Source: CAZJAT01 sp964544145 (GTDB taxonomy: Bacteria > Hydrothermota > 32-111). From it: DNA of 64,000 bases. How positions within the stretch are numbered: position 1 is the stretch's first letter; each line of letters begins with the position of its first letter. The translations under genes were made by a program, and so were the position numbers. This document shows positions 9,805 to 19,086 of this stretch, piece after piece. Location of the stretch: contig CAZJAT010000008.1 in the NCBI GenBank assembly GCA_964544145.1, forward strand, positions 1-64,000, written 5' to 3'. Below the pieces are notes generated by a model. That model was not told the DNA's origin and made no database searches. It was given only the letters and a program-made list of their open reading frames with translations.

Positions 9805-10404
9805 TTAATCATTTTCTTCTTCTATATTCTGATTCACAATAACCTTTGCAGGCCTGAGTATCTTATCATTTATTTTGTATCCCTTTGCCAGTTCTTCCAG
9901 TATAATGCCGTCCTGTTTTGATATATCATTACCAACACTTATTGCCTCATGAAAAGAAGGATCAAACTTCTCTCCTATTGAAGAAAATCGCATCACATTG
10001 AAACGTTCAAGTAGTTTATGGAAATTAGAATCAATCATTATAATACCTTTCATTGTCTCTTCAGTATTACTTGTTTTGTCATAATGGATTATTGCCCTGT
10101 CAAAATCATCCAGGACTGTTATTATTTCGGATAATATTTTATCAACATAACCATTGATATGGGAATCTCTTTCTTTAAGCATAATTTTTCTGGCATTTTC
10201 ATAATCTGCTGCCTTTCTCAACAGCTGATCCTTTAATGATAGAACTGATTCCTTTAGCTCAGCATTTTCCTTTTTCAATTCTTCAATCTGTTCATTGCAT
10301 TTTGAATAACTGTCCTCTATAAGCTGAGTCTTATTTCCATCAATCAATAATCGATCCTTCTTTTTAACAAGTCTTTTCTTCCTACTTGTACCTTTTTTTA
10401 CCAT
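9805..10404 (-). CDS. grpE: Nucleotide exchange factor GrpE
   Basis: 199 residues. A lysine-rich N-terminus leads into a long coiled coil (about residues 30-90, CNEQIEELKKENAELKESV) and the GrpE beta domain with FDPSFHEAISV and GYKINDKILRPAKVIV. It releases ADP from DnaK. It is the first gene of the grpE-dnaK-dnaJ cluster and is preceded by a readable promoter. No hrcA gene precedes it and no CIRCE element (TTAGCACTC inverted repeat) is seen upstream. Confidence 0.97.
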   Translation of the reverse strand: MVKKGTSRKKRLVKKKDRLLIDGNKTQLIEDSYSKCNEQIEELKKENAELKESVLSLKDQLLRKAADYENARKIMLKERDSHINGYVDKILSEIITVLDDFDRAIIHYDKTSNTEETMKGIIMIDSNFHKLLERFNVMRFSSIGEKFDPSFHEAISVGNDISKQDGIILEELAKGYKINDKILRPAKVIVNQNIEEEND

Positions 10405-10437
10405 CTTAACCTCTTAGGTAATTATCATTTTGCGAAA

Positions 10438-10465
10438 AATATAATTTAAATGGGGATTTTGTCAA
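10438..10465 (-). promoter_or_regulatory. Promoter of grpE-dnaK-dnaJ
   Basis: Minus-strand TTGACA (10460-10465), 16-bp spacer and TATATT (10438-10443), about 35 bp upstream of the grpE start. It looks like a housekeeping sigma-70 promoter and not a heat-shock sigma-32 type. Confidence 0.7.
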
Positions 10466-10480
10466 GGTTTATATTGTAAA

Positions 10481-10822
10481 TTAATCCTGGGCAGGAATAA
10501 CACAGATAAACTGTAAATCTCCATCCGAGCGGTTCAGGAATTGGTGCATTTCATTGGGTTTGACATATACTACAGACCCTTCGCTCACATTATGTTCCCC
10601 ATCTGAGTCAACAACAACTGCCTCTCCCTTTTCAATCTTTACTAAATGCTCAAAATTGTGCGTATGCAGAGGGGTATTGCCTCCCGGTCCTACAGTAAAT
10701 AATCTCATTATGATATCATTTGAACCATCATCTTTTCCAATTAAAATCTGTTTTTTCACCTTCAATGCGCCTTTCATTTCAACATCTGAACTCTTAACAT
10801 CACTAATTTTTTTCTTTATCAT
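10481..10822 (-). CDS. Small single-domain cupin protein
   Basis: 113 residues forming one cupin_2 beta-barrel. Motif 1 is seen as PLHTHNFEHLVKIEKGEAVV (His, His, Glu and His-like metal ligands) and motif 2 as VKPNEMHQFLN. Such stand-alone cupins bind a metal and act as small isomerases, dioxygenases or sensors; the substrate cannot be told. The start lies 7 nt after the chemoreceptor stop, with GAGG upstream, so it is probably the last gene of that transcript. Confidence 0.85.
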   Translation of the reverse strand: MIKKKISDVKSSDVEMKGALKVKKQILIGKDDGSNDIIMRLFTVGPGGNTPLHTHNFEHLVKIEKGEAVVVDSDGEHNVSEGSVVYVKPNEMHQFLNRSDGDLQFICVIPAQD

Positions 10823-10829
10823 TATAACC

Positions 10830-12521
10830 TCATAATTTAAAATGTTCTACATAACCCTTAATATCCTGAGCCTTTTCAGATAATTCCTGCGATGATGATG
10901 TCAATTCCTCCATTTGCGATGTAATTTCTTCATTTGATGATGATATCTGTTCTGCTGATGCAACCACATTATCAATTCTAATCTTAATTTCTTTAAACAA
11001 ATTGCTCAATTCAGAAAACTGAGATTCTATCTTTTTTATACCATCAGTCAGATTATTTGTTTCATTATATGTGTTCTCAGATTCAGATGATACCTTAGCT
11101 GAAATCTCAGACACCTTTCCCCAGTCCTCCTGAATATTCTTAAACCCTGTTAATGATTCATTAATCAGATTATGCAATTGCCTGATATTGGAAATGACTT
11201 CATCCATTATTTTTTCTATATCTTTCGAAGCCTCACTGCTCCTTGAAGATAGTGAGCGTATCTCCTCTGCTATGACTGCGAACCCGCCTCCTTCTTTACC
11301 TGCCCTTGCTGCTTCTATTGCAGCATTAAGTGATAACAGCTCAATCTTTTTATGGACCTTTTTGATGCTGTCCACACTTGATTGTATGTTCTTCACCTGA
11401 CCTATGAAATCATCAATGAATAGCTTGATATTCTCAATGGACTTTTCCATTGTAATGAAATTATCAGTGCTGTTATTGATCATTTTTGTTTCACTGCTCA
11501 TTAGCACCATAAACTCTTCATTAACCGATTTTGCTCGTTCAAGGAAACTTATTGTATTATCCATGAGCGCATTCATCTGCTCTACTGTTTTGTTCATATT
11601 ATCTGTATAATCCTTTAACAGCATAATATCACTTGTTATATTCTCAGTGGATGCTGATACTTCTTCTGTCGCTGATGACACTTCTTCTGAACTGGCAGCC
11701 AGCTGCTGAGAAAATGCAGCTATCTCTGATGATGATGCATTCAGTTTCATTATGATGTCTTTAATAACAGAAACAAATTCCATTACCGAATAATTTATTT
11801 TCCTCAATTCTTCAAAACGGGCATCAACCGCATCATCCATATTGAAATCCTTGTCACTGCTCAATTTGTTTATGCGTGATATAAATTCTTTCATTCTTTT
11901 TCTCAAAACAATATTTGTGAATATTATAATTATTATCAAACCTGCAATAATACCTGCAAATATAATCATCATAATATATATTCTTATCTTCAATGCATTA
12001 TCAATAAAATCTGTGTGTTTGCCTATGATGCTCTGTATTTGATTCTTTGTACCCGCAACCAATGTATCTGAGAAATATATATTTCTCTTTTCAAGCTCGG
12101 GGAATATTCTATCTGCATTCCCTATGGGGAGATTGAAGGCTTCATCCACAAGTAAAACGAGATTATCCGCATATTCCATATATACACTTACCGGAAAATC
12201 CGGATAAAGGTCTTTTATAGCATTAATCTTCATAATAAATCTGTCATAATACCTGTTAAAATTATCCTTTTGAATATCATTGCCTGATTTTGAATACTGA
12301 TAATATGATAGAATCATACCGTCATTGACAGGTACAAGTTCACTAACATTATTATCATAATGCGACATGTCAAGCATTGATTCAACAGCACTGCTATACT
12401 CATTAAATGTGCTCACAATAACAATTGCAAGTATCAGGAATATCAGTGAAAAAACAATTGCAAGCATATAGAGTATTGAACCTATAGACGGATTTATTAT
12501 CAATTTCTTTAATTTGCCCAT
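10830..12521 (-). CDS. Methyl-accepting chemotaxis protein
   Basis: About 563 residues from the ATG at 12521, which follows AGAGGAG; a TTG 18 nt upstream is less likely. Transmembrane segments lie near residues 14-40 and 178-202, enclosing a 140-residue sensor region rich in helices. The cytoplasmic part is a long coiled coil with the signalling hairpin KIELLSLNAAIEAARAGKEG and FAVIAEEIRSLSSRSSEAS. The signalling tip binds CheA and CheW. No che or flagellar genes are in the window, so the output could be motility or another pathway. It follows a cyclophilin lipoprotein gene by 41 nt. Confidence 0.95.
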   Translation of the reverse strand: MGKLKKLIINPSIGSILYMLAIVFSLIFLILAIVIVSTFNEYSSAVESMLDMSHYDNNVSELVPVNDGMILSYYQYSKSGNDIQKDNFNRYYDRFIMKINAIKDLYPDFPVSVYMEYADNLVLLVDEAFNLPIGNADRIFPELEKRNIYFSDTLVAGTKNQIQSIIGKHTDFIDNALKIRIYIMMIIFAGIIAGLIIIIIFTNIVLRKRMKEFISRINKLSSDKDFNMDDAVDARFEELRKINYSVMEFVSVIKDIIMKLNASSSEIAAFSQQLAASSEEVSSATEEVSASTENITSDIMLLKDYTDNMNKTVEQMNALMDNTISFLERAKSVNEEFMVLMSSETKMINNSTDNFITMEKSIENIKLFIDDFIGQVKNIQSSVDSIKKVHKKIELLSLNAAIEAARAGKEGGGFAVIAEEIRSLSSRSSEASKDIEKIMDEVISNIRQLHNLINESLTGFKNIQEDWGKVSEISAKVSSESENTYNETNNLTDGIKKIESQFSELSNLFKEIKIRIDNVVASAEQISSSNEEITSQMEELTSSSQELSEKAQDIKGYVEHFKL

Positions 12522-12562
12522 AATCTCCTCTGTTTTCAATACATTATAATGATTTTATACAT

Positions 12563-13234
12563 TTAATCAATAATTACTGATTTGTCATTCTGTGTTTCTG
12601 ATTTATGAATATCCTTTGAATTGATTATATTGATATAATCATCCCCATAATGGTCTGCTGCTTCAATGATCTTTATTTCCTTAACAAAATCTCCAATCTT
12701 AATCTTATCAAGCAGTTCAACATTTTCAATGATCTGGCCGAATACTGTGTATTTATTGTCAAGACCCGGTTGAGGTGCAAGTGTGAAATAATACTGTGAG
12801 CCTGCACTGTTTGGGTCCATTGCCCTTGCCATTGCCAATGTTCCCTTCAAATGCTTGATGCTGTTGAATTCAGCATCAATTGTGTAGCCCGGTCCTCCTG
12901 AATTCTCATCTGTAGGACTGCCTGTCTGTACTACAAAACCGGGTTCAACTCTGAATATCTTATTGCCATTGTAAAAACCGCTCATAGCCAGTTTAATAAA
13001 GTTAGCTACATGACCGGGAGCTTGTTCATTATAGAATCTGATTATCATTGTATCTTCTTTTGTACCGTCATTATTTTGCCATATATATACTGCAATAGGT
13101 TGTGTGAATGTTTGTTCCATGTTCGCCTCCGTTTGCGTTTTAATTTCATCTTTTACTTCTGTTTTATCCGCTTGATTGCCTGTGCATGATGCAATCATCA
13201 TTGTGATAATGGCAAAAATAATAATCTTTTTCAT
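12563..13234 (-). CDS. Cyclophilin-type peptidyl-prolyl isomerase, lipoprotein
   Basis: About 223 residues from the ATG at 13234, 4 nt after GGAGG. The N-terminus is a lipoprotein signal (IIIFAIITMMIASC), so the mature protein is likely anchored in the cell envelope. The cyclophilin domain shows FYNGNKIFRVEPGFVVQTGSP, GTLAMARAMDPNSAGSQYYF and YTVFGQIIENVELLDKI, giving cis-trans isomerisation of proline bonds. It probably helps fold exported proteins, which fits the large secreted proteins in this window. It lies 10 nt after era. Confidence 0.93.
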   Translation of the reverse strand: MKKIIIFAIITMMIASCTGNQADKTEVKDEIKTQTEANMEQTFTQPIAVYIWQNNDGTKEDTMIIRFYNEQAPGHVANFIKLAMSGFYNGNKIFRVEPGFVVQTGSPTDENSGGPGYTIDAEFNSIKHLKGTLAMARAMDPNSAGSQYYFTLAPQPGLDNKYTVFGQIIENVELLDKIKIGDFVKEIKIIEAADHYGDDYINIINSKDIHKSETQNDKSVIID

Positions 13235-13244
13235 CAATCCTCCT

Positions 13245-14102
13245 TTACATGTTCCACATTCGTCTTAGAAGGAGTTCATTATCCTTCCAGTTCTTTTTTA
13301 CTTTTACATTCAATTCTAGAAAAATATCAGTTCCCAAAAATGTTTCAATCGCTTTTCGGGATCTAGTTCCCAATTCTTTTATACGCTTTCCTCTTGCTCC
13401 TATGATTATACCCTTTTGCGATTCTTTTTCAATATAAATATTGGCTCTTATATATGTTTTTCTATCATCTCTTTCCCTGAATTCCTCAACCACTATACCT
13501 GAAGAATACGGTAATTCTTCTCCATAAAGCTTATAAAGTTCTTCGCGTATGAATTCTGTTATAAAAAAACGTTCAGGCTTATCACTGAGATAATCAGTAG
13601 GGTAAAAGGCATCATTATATGGCAGATAGTCACTTATTTTCTCAATGAATATATCAACATTATCTCCTGTCTTTGCAGACATCGGAATAATATCTGTAAA
13701 TTTTCCCTTGTATTGATTGATTACTGCACTCACCTTTTGTTCATTCATTCTGTCAATTTTATTTATTATCAGGAATTTCACACATTCATCCATATCCAAA
13801 ATGGTCTGTTCAGGAACACTGCTTATATCATCAATTATATGACATATAATGTCTGCATCTTTAATTGACTGACTTATATCACTCAGCATCATTTTCTCCA
13901 TATTATTTCTTGCATTAAGCAGACCCGGAGTATCAATAAAAATTATCTGTTTATCATTTTTGTTGTATATACCCATTATCCTGCTTCGTGTTGTCTGAGC
14001 TTTCTGCGTTACAGCAGACAATTTCACATCAAGTATACGGTTTAGCAGCGTTGATTTACCTGTATTGGGTCTGCCTACAATTGCCGCATATCCTGCTTTC
14101 AT
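13245..14102 (-). CDS. era: GTPase Era
   Basis: 285 residues. G1 GRPNTGKSTLLN, switch region TQKAQTTRSRIMGI, G3 FIDTPGLL, G4 NKID and G5 MSAKTG are all present, followed by a C-terminal KH domain with GIIIGARGKRIKELGTRSR. Era binds the 3' end of 16S rRNA and helps assemble the 30S subunit. The start codon follows the apgM stop with no gap. Confidence 0.97.
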   Translation of the reverse strand: MKAGYAAIVGRPNTGKSTLLNRILDVKLSAVTQKAQTTRSRIMGIYNKNDKQIIFIDTPGLLNARNNMEKMMLSDISQSIKDADIICHIIDDISSVPEQTILDMDECVKFLIINKIDRMNEQKVSAVINQYKGKFTDIIPMSAKTGDNVDIFIEKISDYLPYNDAFYPTDYLSDKPERFFITEFIREELYKLYGEELPYSSGIVVEEFRERDDRKTYIRANIYIEKESQKGIIIGARGKRIKELGTRSRKAIETFLGTDIFLELNVKVKKNWKDNELLLRRMWNM

Positions 14103-15302
14103 TTATGCACCAAACTTCTTTAATTTATCAGAACCTGCAAGCATCAGTGAAATAATATGTTTAGCTTTAATAGTACCTATTGCGCCTTTCAAACATTCTG
14201 TTTCGGAAAAGGATATGACCGGATTCTTCCTTGCATAAGGACTTTTAATGATCAGAGGAACAGCATGGAATGAATGAGCTTTCATAATAGCAGGTGTTGA
14301 ATGGTCTCCTGTTACAGCAATTACATCAAAGCCCATTGATTCAATTGAGGGAAACAATGAGTCAAATCTCTCTATTACCTCAATTTTAGCCTTTCTATTG
14401 CCATCCTCACCATAAGAATCTGTTTTTTTTACATGAAAGAAAAAGTAATCATACTTTTCATATATATTCTTTAATACATCAATCTGATCCTCAATGGATT
14501 CACCTGAATCAATTATATCCATTCCTACAAGTTTGGATAGACCTTTATACATCGGATATGCAGCTATGCATGCCGCTTTCAATTTAAATCTATCTCTCAT
14601 TGTTGGTATTTCAGGTAATTTTGATATGCCTCTAAACAGTGCATAATTTGCCTTTTGTTCTGATTCCAATACCTTTCCTATCATCACAGCTGCTTTATTG
14701 ATAATGTCTGAACATAAAACAGATTCCTTATTTAATGGCTGAGCATTCAAGGGTTCGGCATCAGTAATTTGAGGGTCAGTGTCAGATACATCAGCAGCTT
14801 TGCTGAAATCCCTTATAACAAAAACAAATCTGTGTTCCTTGACTGTGTGAAATTCAATGGGATAATCCTCTATATGTTTTATGGAATCATTCAGCAGAGC
14901 AACTAAGCGGATATTTTCTTCACTTGATATCCTCCCGGCGCGCCTATCCTTAATCACATTATCTTCAATAGTACAAAAATTACATCTCGCAGTTACTGTG
15001 TTATTCCCTACTTCAATATTTATTCCCAATGCCTCCAATACACCGCGGCCTATGGGATACTGAAGCGGTTCATATCCGAACACACCAAGGTGTCCCGGTC
15101 CGCTTCCCGGGGTTATACCTATTTCAACCGGTATGCTCAGTCCGCATTCATAATCAACAGCTATTCTGTCCATATTCGGTGTGATTGCTTCTTCCAGTTC
15201 TGTCAAACCATTACTGTCCGGCAAACCTCCTAATCCATCCAATATTATTAGTATAATTTTCTTTTCATTACTAATTGCCAGATTTTCTATTATACTGTTC
15301 AT
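14103..15302 (-). CDS. apgM: 2,3-bisphosphoglycerate-independent phosphoglycerate mutase, ApgM type
   Basis: 399 residues from the ATG at 15302, preceded by GGAGGG and overlapping the PHP gene stop (ATGA). The alkaline-phosphatase-fold metal motif is LIILDGLGG near the N-terminus; the catalytic-serine region reads TPGSGPGHLGVFGYEP, and later metal ligands lie in AVTGDHSTP and KAHSFHAVP. This is the archaeal or aPGAM-like class, interconverting 3- and 2-phosphoglycerate in glycolysis and gluconeogenesis, and is distinct from the larger GpmI. Several anaerobic bacteria use this form. Confidence 0.95.
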   Translation of the reverse strand: MNSIIENLAISNEKKIILIILDGLGGLPDSNGLTELEEAITPNMDRIAVDYECGLSIPVEIGITPGSGPGHLGVFGYEPLQYPIGRGVLEALGINIEVGNNTVTARCNFCTIEDNVIKDRRAGRISSEENIRLVALLNDSIKHIEDYPIEFHTVKEHRFVFVIRDFSKAADVSDTDPQITDAEPLNAQPLNKESVLCSDIINKAAVMIGKVLESEQKANYALFRGISKLPEIPTMRDRFKLKAACIAAYPMYKGLSKLVGMDIIDSGESIEDQIDVLKNIYEKYDYFFFHVKKTDSYGEDGNRKAKIEVIERFDSLFPSIESMGFDVIAVTGDHSTPAIMKAHSFHAVPLIIKSPYARKNPVISFSETECLKGAIGTIKAKHIISLMLAGSDKLKKFGA

Positions 15303-16102
15303 AATTCCCTCCACTTTTCAAGGAATTTATCTGCATATTGTTTAAGCAATCCGCGTTTGTTATATTCATCACTACCATGATAATCAGAACCTCCTGTTAT
15401 AAGAAGCCCATTTTCAAGACAGATATTTGTGAGATATTCCTTATCCCTGTTTCTTATTGAATTGAATACTTCAATACCGTCAATGCCCAGTTGAATGAAT
15501 CTATCCACAATATGCGTTATCTGTGATGTCTCTGGATGTGCAATTACAGCCAGCCCATTCCTATCATGAATCATTTCAATTGTTTCAGATAATCCATATT
15601 CCTTTTTCCTTTTATAACAGGGACTGTTATTGCCTATGAATTTCCGGAATGCTTCCTCAAATGTTGATACTATACCGTTTTTCAGCAGTAATCGCGCCAA
15701 ATGAGGTCTGCCCAGCACCATTGAAGAACCTGCTTCCTGTATTAAATCATCATGTGTAAAATTAAATCCTTTACTATTAATACATTCAAGCATAGCTAAT
15801 GCTCTGTTATAACGGTCTTCTGCTCTTTCTGAAAATGATGATTCCTCTGAAAATACTTTTTTGAAATATCCCAGAACATGTATTTCCTGATTATCATATA
15901 TGCAGGAATATTCAACTCCGGGAATTATATCTACAAGTGCACTGTCTGATGACAAGTGTCTGTATGCCTCCATAGTATCATGGTCTGTTATTGAAATATA
16001 ATGCAATCTGTTCTTCTCAGCAATATGAATAATTTCATCAGGGGTTTTTATACCATCTGAATATATTGAATGAATATGTAAATCCGCATATATGGATGTC
16101 AT
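15299..16102 (-). CDS. PHP-domain phosphoesterase (RNase AM / TrpH-like)
   Basis: 267 residues. PHP metal motifs are seen in order: ADLHIHSIYSDG, ITDHDT, GVEYSC, GRPHLARLL, VIAHPE and GGSDYHG. This matches the YciV/TrpH group, whose members act as 5'-3' exonucleases on RNA or on 3',5'-bisphosphonucleotides; which substrate applies here is not certain. The start overlaps the ATPase stop by 4 nt and its stop overlaps the apgM start. Confidence 0.9.
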   Translation of the reverse strand: MTSIYADLHIHSIYSDGIKTPDEIIHIAEKNRLHYISITDHDTMEAYRHLSSDSALVDIIPGVEYSCIYDNQEIHVLGYFKKVFSEESSFSERAEDRYNRALAMLECINSKGFNFTHDDLIQEAGSSMVLGRPHLARLLLKNGIVSTFEEAFRKFIGNNSPCYKRKKEYGLSETIEMIHDRNGLAVIAHPETSQITHIVDRFIQLGIDGIEVFNSIRNRDKEYLTNICLENGLLITGGSDYHGSDEYNKRGLLKQYADKFLEKWREL

Positions 16103-16914
16103 TGGAAACCGAGATCCTCAGCGGTCTGTTTAATTATGCCGGGATCTATGAATTGTTTTTTCTCAATAAATGATTCCAGCAGAGCATTGTCGCATATGAT
16201 ATTTATCAGTCGCGGTTTGCCTTTTGAAATTTGGTGTATAGCCTGAATAGCCTCATTTGTAAATAAGGGCTCTACCCTGCCTGCCACTCTCAGTCTGTGG
16301 TGTATATAATTTGCAGTTGATTCAATATCAAGAGGACGCAATATCTGTTTTATTGAAATACGCTCATAAAGCGGCGGATCAAGTCTTAAATTTACTTCAA
16401 GCTCAGGCATGCCAAACATGAGGAAACACAGCATATGCCCTTTTGAGCTCTGCATATTCAATAAACCTCTGAATTCCTCCATAATCTCCCTGTCTTTCAG
16501 CATATTCGCCTCATCTATCATAATAACAGGTTTTTTCCCTTTTTTATTCAGCAGATTAAGCCTCTGATATACATGCTGAATAATCTCAATCTTGTTATCT
16601 GTTTCCACTTGAGCACCAAGCTGTATTGCGATTCTCTTAAGCAGCCATGCGGCAGTTATCTCAGAATGTATGATAACAAGCAGTGATACTGAATATTCAG
16701 GCTGTGATGAAAAATAATCAAGAAGTTTACGGGATATTGTCGTTTTCCCAGTGCCAATATCCCCAATTAGAACAGCTAATCCACGTCTTGTCTCAGCAGC
16801 ATGTATTAATTTTGTTATTGCTTTTGAATGATTGGGGGAATTATAATAAAATTTGTCATCCGGTGAAGTGGCAAAGGGAGAAACAGTAAATTTGAAATAT
16901 TCATTGTAATTCAT
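16099..16914 (-). CDS. ExeA/GspA-like AAA ATPase, copy 1
   Basis: 271 residues. Walker A GDIGTGKTT (Lys57), Walker B VIMIDEAN, and a sensor region KPRLINIICDNALLES at the end, as in ExeA and the MuB/TniB-type AAA group. The N-terminal PFATSPD and FYYNSPNHSKAITKLIHAAE are typical of the ExeA family. It lacks the C-terminal peptidoglycan-binding domain of Aeromonas ExeA. A paralogue of nearly the same length, with Walker A at the same residues, lies at 19087-19932, on the other side of the TPR gene. ExeA relatives help secretins or pili pass the envelope; the role here is inferred. Confidence 0.88.
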   Translation of the reverse strand: MNYNEYFKFTVSPFATSPDDKFYYNSPNHSKAITKLIHAAETRRGLAVLIGDIGTGKTTISRKLLDYFSSQPEYSVSLLVIIHSEITAAWLLKRIAIQLGAQVETDNKIEIIQHVYQRLNLLNKKGKKPVIMIDEANMLKDREIMEEFRGLLNMQSSKGHMLCFLMFGMPELEVNLRLDPPLYERISIKQILRPLDIESTANYIHHRLRVAGRVEPLFTNEAIQAIHQISKGKPRLINIICDNALLESFIEKKQFIDPGIIKQTAEDLGFQ

Positions 16915-16919
16915 AATTC

Positions 16920-19058
16920 CTACATATAGCTAATATTTTTGGTTTTATTATCTTCATCTTCATCATCAAGATCAATCTCAATATCTTCAAAATCACCCAT
17001 ATCATCACCTCCGCTGTCATCCTTGAGCAATTCTGAGAAATCTACAAATGAATCCTGGCTCTGATTTGATTTTTCAGCTTTTTTCTGATTTGAAATAGCT
17101 TCTTCAAGCATACTCAAATGTTTATCAATGCCCTTGAATCCAGGGTCAATTTTCCTTATTTCATTTAGTAATTTTCTGGCTTCTGAAAACATCTTCTTCT
17201 GTTCATAAAGAATAGCAAGCGTATTCTTTATACCAAGATATTCTCTCGGGTCTTTATCTTTTATGCTGAGTGCTTTTATCAATGTGTTTTCGGCTTTATC
17301 AATTTCGCCTTTTTCCAGATGACATTGTGACAGCATCTCCAATGAACGCATTTCAAATTCCTTACTCTTCAGTGCTTTACCCAGTTCCTCCACTGCCATA
17401 TCATATAATCCCATTTCTTTAAAGCTTACTCCCAGATCATAATGGCTTGATACATCATCTTCAGGAATACTCTCATTTACGCCTTCCTTTAATTCATCAA
17501 GCAATTCATTGAGCGACCATACATCATCCCCGCCGGCTGGCTGATCATTTTCTATCTTGAATTTGGGTTTATTGCCTTCATTCTTACCTGATACAATATC
17601 CTTGGCAGTCATATGTTCAGCTTCTGCAAAAAGCTCATTCCCCTCAAGCCCATCTGATATTTCTGATTTGAATTCGCTTAGAAAATCATCAGCAGTCATC
17701 TCTTCAAATTCATTTTTAACAGGATTATTCTGTGCAGCAGGCTGTGCTTCAGGTTTAGGAGGATTAATTTTGTTCTTCAATTCAATTGCTTCGGAATTTG
17801 CCGGGTCTATGGAGAGAATCTGGTCAATCAATTTAGATGACTGCTGGACATTTGTTGCCATTAATTGCTTAGCAGTGTACAGCATAGAATATAGTGCGGA
17901 TGAATGATTCCCTGTTTTATATGCAATATCAATAATTGCCTGATGTGCCTTATTTTCATTGCTTTTGATTTTAACTATTCTTGAATAAACACGCATTGCA
18001 TTCTTCAAATCCCCTGCTGACAGATACCCATCAGCACCCTGATAATATGATTGTACTGCTTCATTAATATCCAGTTCTTCCTGCAATTTGGCAAGTTCCA
18101 CAAAATCTTCAAAATTAAATGCATTTGGCATAACATCAGGAGAACCAAGATCAACACTCTCTTCTGCAGGTGATAATGATGATAAATCAAATTGCTCTGT
18201 TTTTGCCGGTTCAGCAAAGGGGCTCTCAATGGATGATGATCCAAGGCCGGGAGCAATATCAGGGCTTACTCTGCTGTCAACATCTGATACATCGGGAGAA
18301 GCAGTTGTCTGAAATGTTGAATCCAATTCCTTGGTCAAATCATCAACAAGGTCATTCATATCAAAATCATCCATCTCAATTTCATCATGTTTCTGCTGAG
18401 GTTCGGGCGGGGTTTCTAGCTTGACTGCTTCAGGCTCAGGATTTGCCGTTTGTTTTGCATATTTAGTAATCTTCTGCCTTATTACAGCAGCCTGTTCCAT
18501 ACTGTTCATTTTTACATAATGCGATTCCGCTTCTTTGAGCAGTTCTACTGCTTGGTCATACTGTTCTTCCTGAATATATAGGTCAACTAATTTTTCCTTT
18601 ATCTCAATACGTTCAGGCATCATATCAAGTGTTTCTTTAAATGCCTTGATTGCTGATTTTCTGTCATTTTTCTGAATAGATTTCTCTGCATAAAGAATAA
18701 AATTATTTAGAGCTTCTCCAATCAGTCCCTGTTTTTTATTGAATTCACCGATTTTTTCATACATCTCAATCAATGTATTATCAATCTTTAAAACCTTTTT
18801 TGCCATTGCAATCGCATTGGGGAATAGTCCGAATTTTCCGTACATTGTCATTGCTGTTATATAATTTTCAACTGCAAGCTCTTTATTATTTAATTTATCA
18901 AGATAGATATCACCGACTCTGTTGTATAATGAAATATCGGGGTTTCCCTTTTCCTGTAATTTTTCGATTATCTTTGTGTAAAGCTGCACAGCTTTATCAT
19001 ATTTTCCCTTTACTACATATTGCTGTGCTTTTTCTTTTACATCTTTAATGGATGCCAT
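16920..19058 (-). CDS. Large TPR protein with acidic linkers
   Basis: 712 residues with no signal peptide, so probably cytoplasmic. TPR-type helical repeats occupy about residues 1-205 (GKYDKAVQLYTKIIEKL, LYNRVGDIYLDKLNNKELAV), 330-440 and 540-670 (SHYDLGVSFKEMGLYDMAVEEL). They are separated by Pro/Glu/Ser/Asp-rich linkers, and the protein ends in an acidic tail (DFEDIEIDLDDEDED). This looks like a scaffold. It sits between two ExeA-like ATPases with gaps of 5 and 28 nt, so the three products probably work together. The partners bound by the repeats are unknown. Confidence 0.85.
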   Translation of the reverse strand: MASIKDVKEKAQQYVVKGKYDKAVQLYTKIIEKLQEKGNPDISLYNRVGDIYLDKLNNKELAVENYITAMTMYGKFGLFPNAIAMAKKVLKIDNTLIEMYEKIGEFNKKQGLIGEALNNFILYAEKSIQKNDRKSAIKAFKETLDMMPERIEIKEKLVDLYIQEEQYDQAVELLKEAESHYVKMNSMEQAAVIRQKITKYAKQTANPEPEAVKLETPPEPQQKHDEIEMDDFDMNDLVDDLTKELDSTFQTTASPDVSDVDSRVSPDIAPGLGSSSIESPFAEPAKTEQFDLSSLSPAEESVDLGSPDVMPNAFNFEDFVELAKLQEELDINEAVQSYYQGADGYLSAGDLKNAMRVYSRIVKIKSNENKAHQAIIDIAYKTGNHSSALYSMLYTAKQLMATNVQQSSKLIDQILSIDPANSEAIELKNKINPPKPEAQPAAQNNPVKNEFEEMTADDFLSEFKSEISDGLEGNELFAEAEHMTAKDIVSGKNEGNKPKFKIENDQPAGGDDVWSLNELLDELKEGVNESIPEDDVSSHYDLGVSFKEMGLYDMAVEELGKALKSKEFEMRSLEMLSQCHLEKGEIDKAENTLIKALSIKDKDPREYLGIKNTLAILYEQKKMFSEARKLLNEIRKIDPGFKGIDKHLSMLEEAISNQKKAEKSNQSQDSFVDFSELLKDDSGGDDMGDFEDIEIDLDDEDEDNKTKNISYM

Positions 19059-19086
19059 TATACCTCAATTATTAAACAATATTTAA

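Noticed and set aside
10405..10480. CIRCE/HrcA operator upstream of grpE
   Set aside because: No TTAGCACTC-N9-GAGTGCTAA or close variant is present; only a sigma-70-like promoter is seen.
10830..12521. Chemoreceptor as proof of flagellar motility
   Set aside because: No che or flagellar genes are in the window, so motility is not supported from here.
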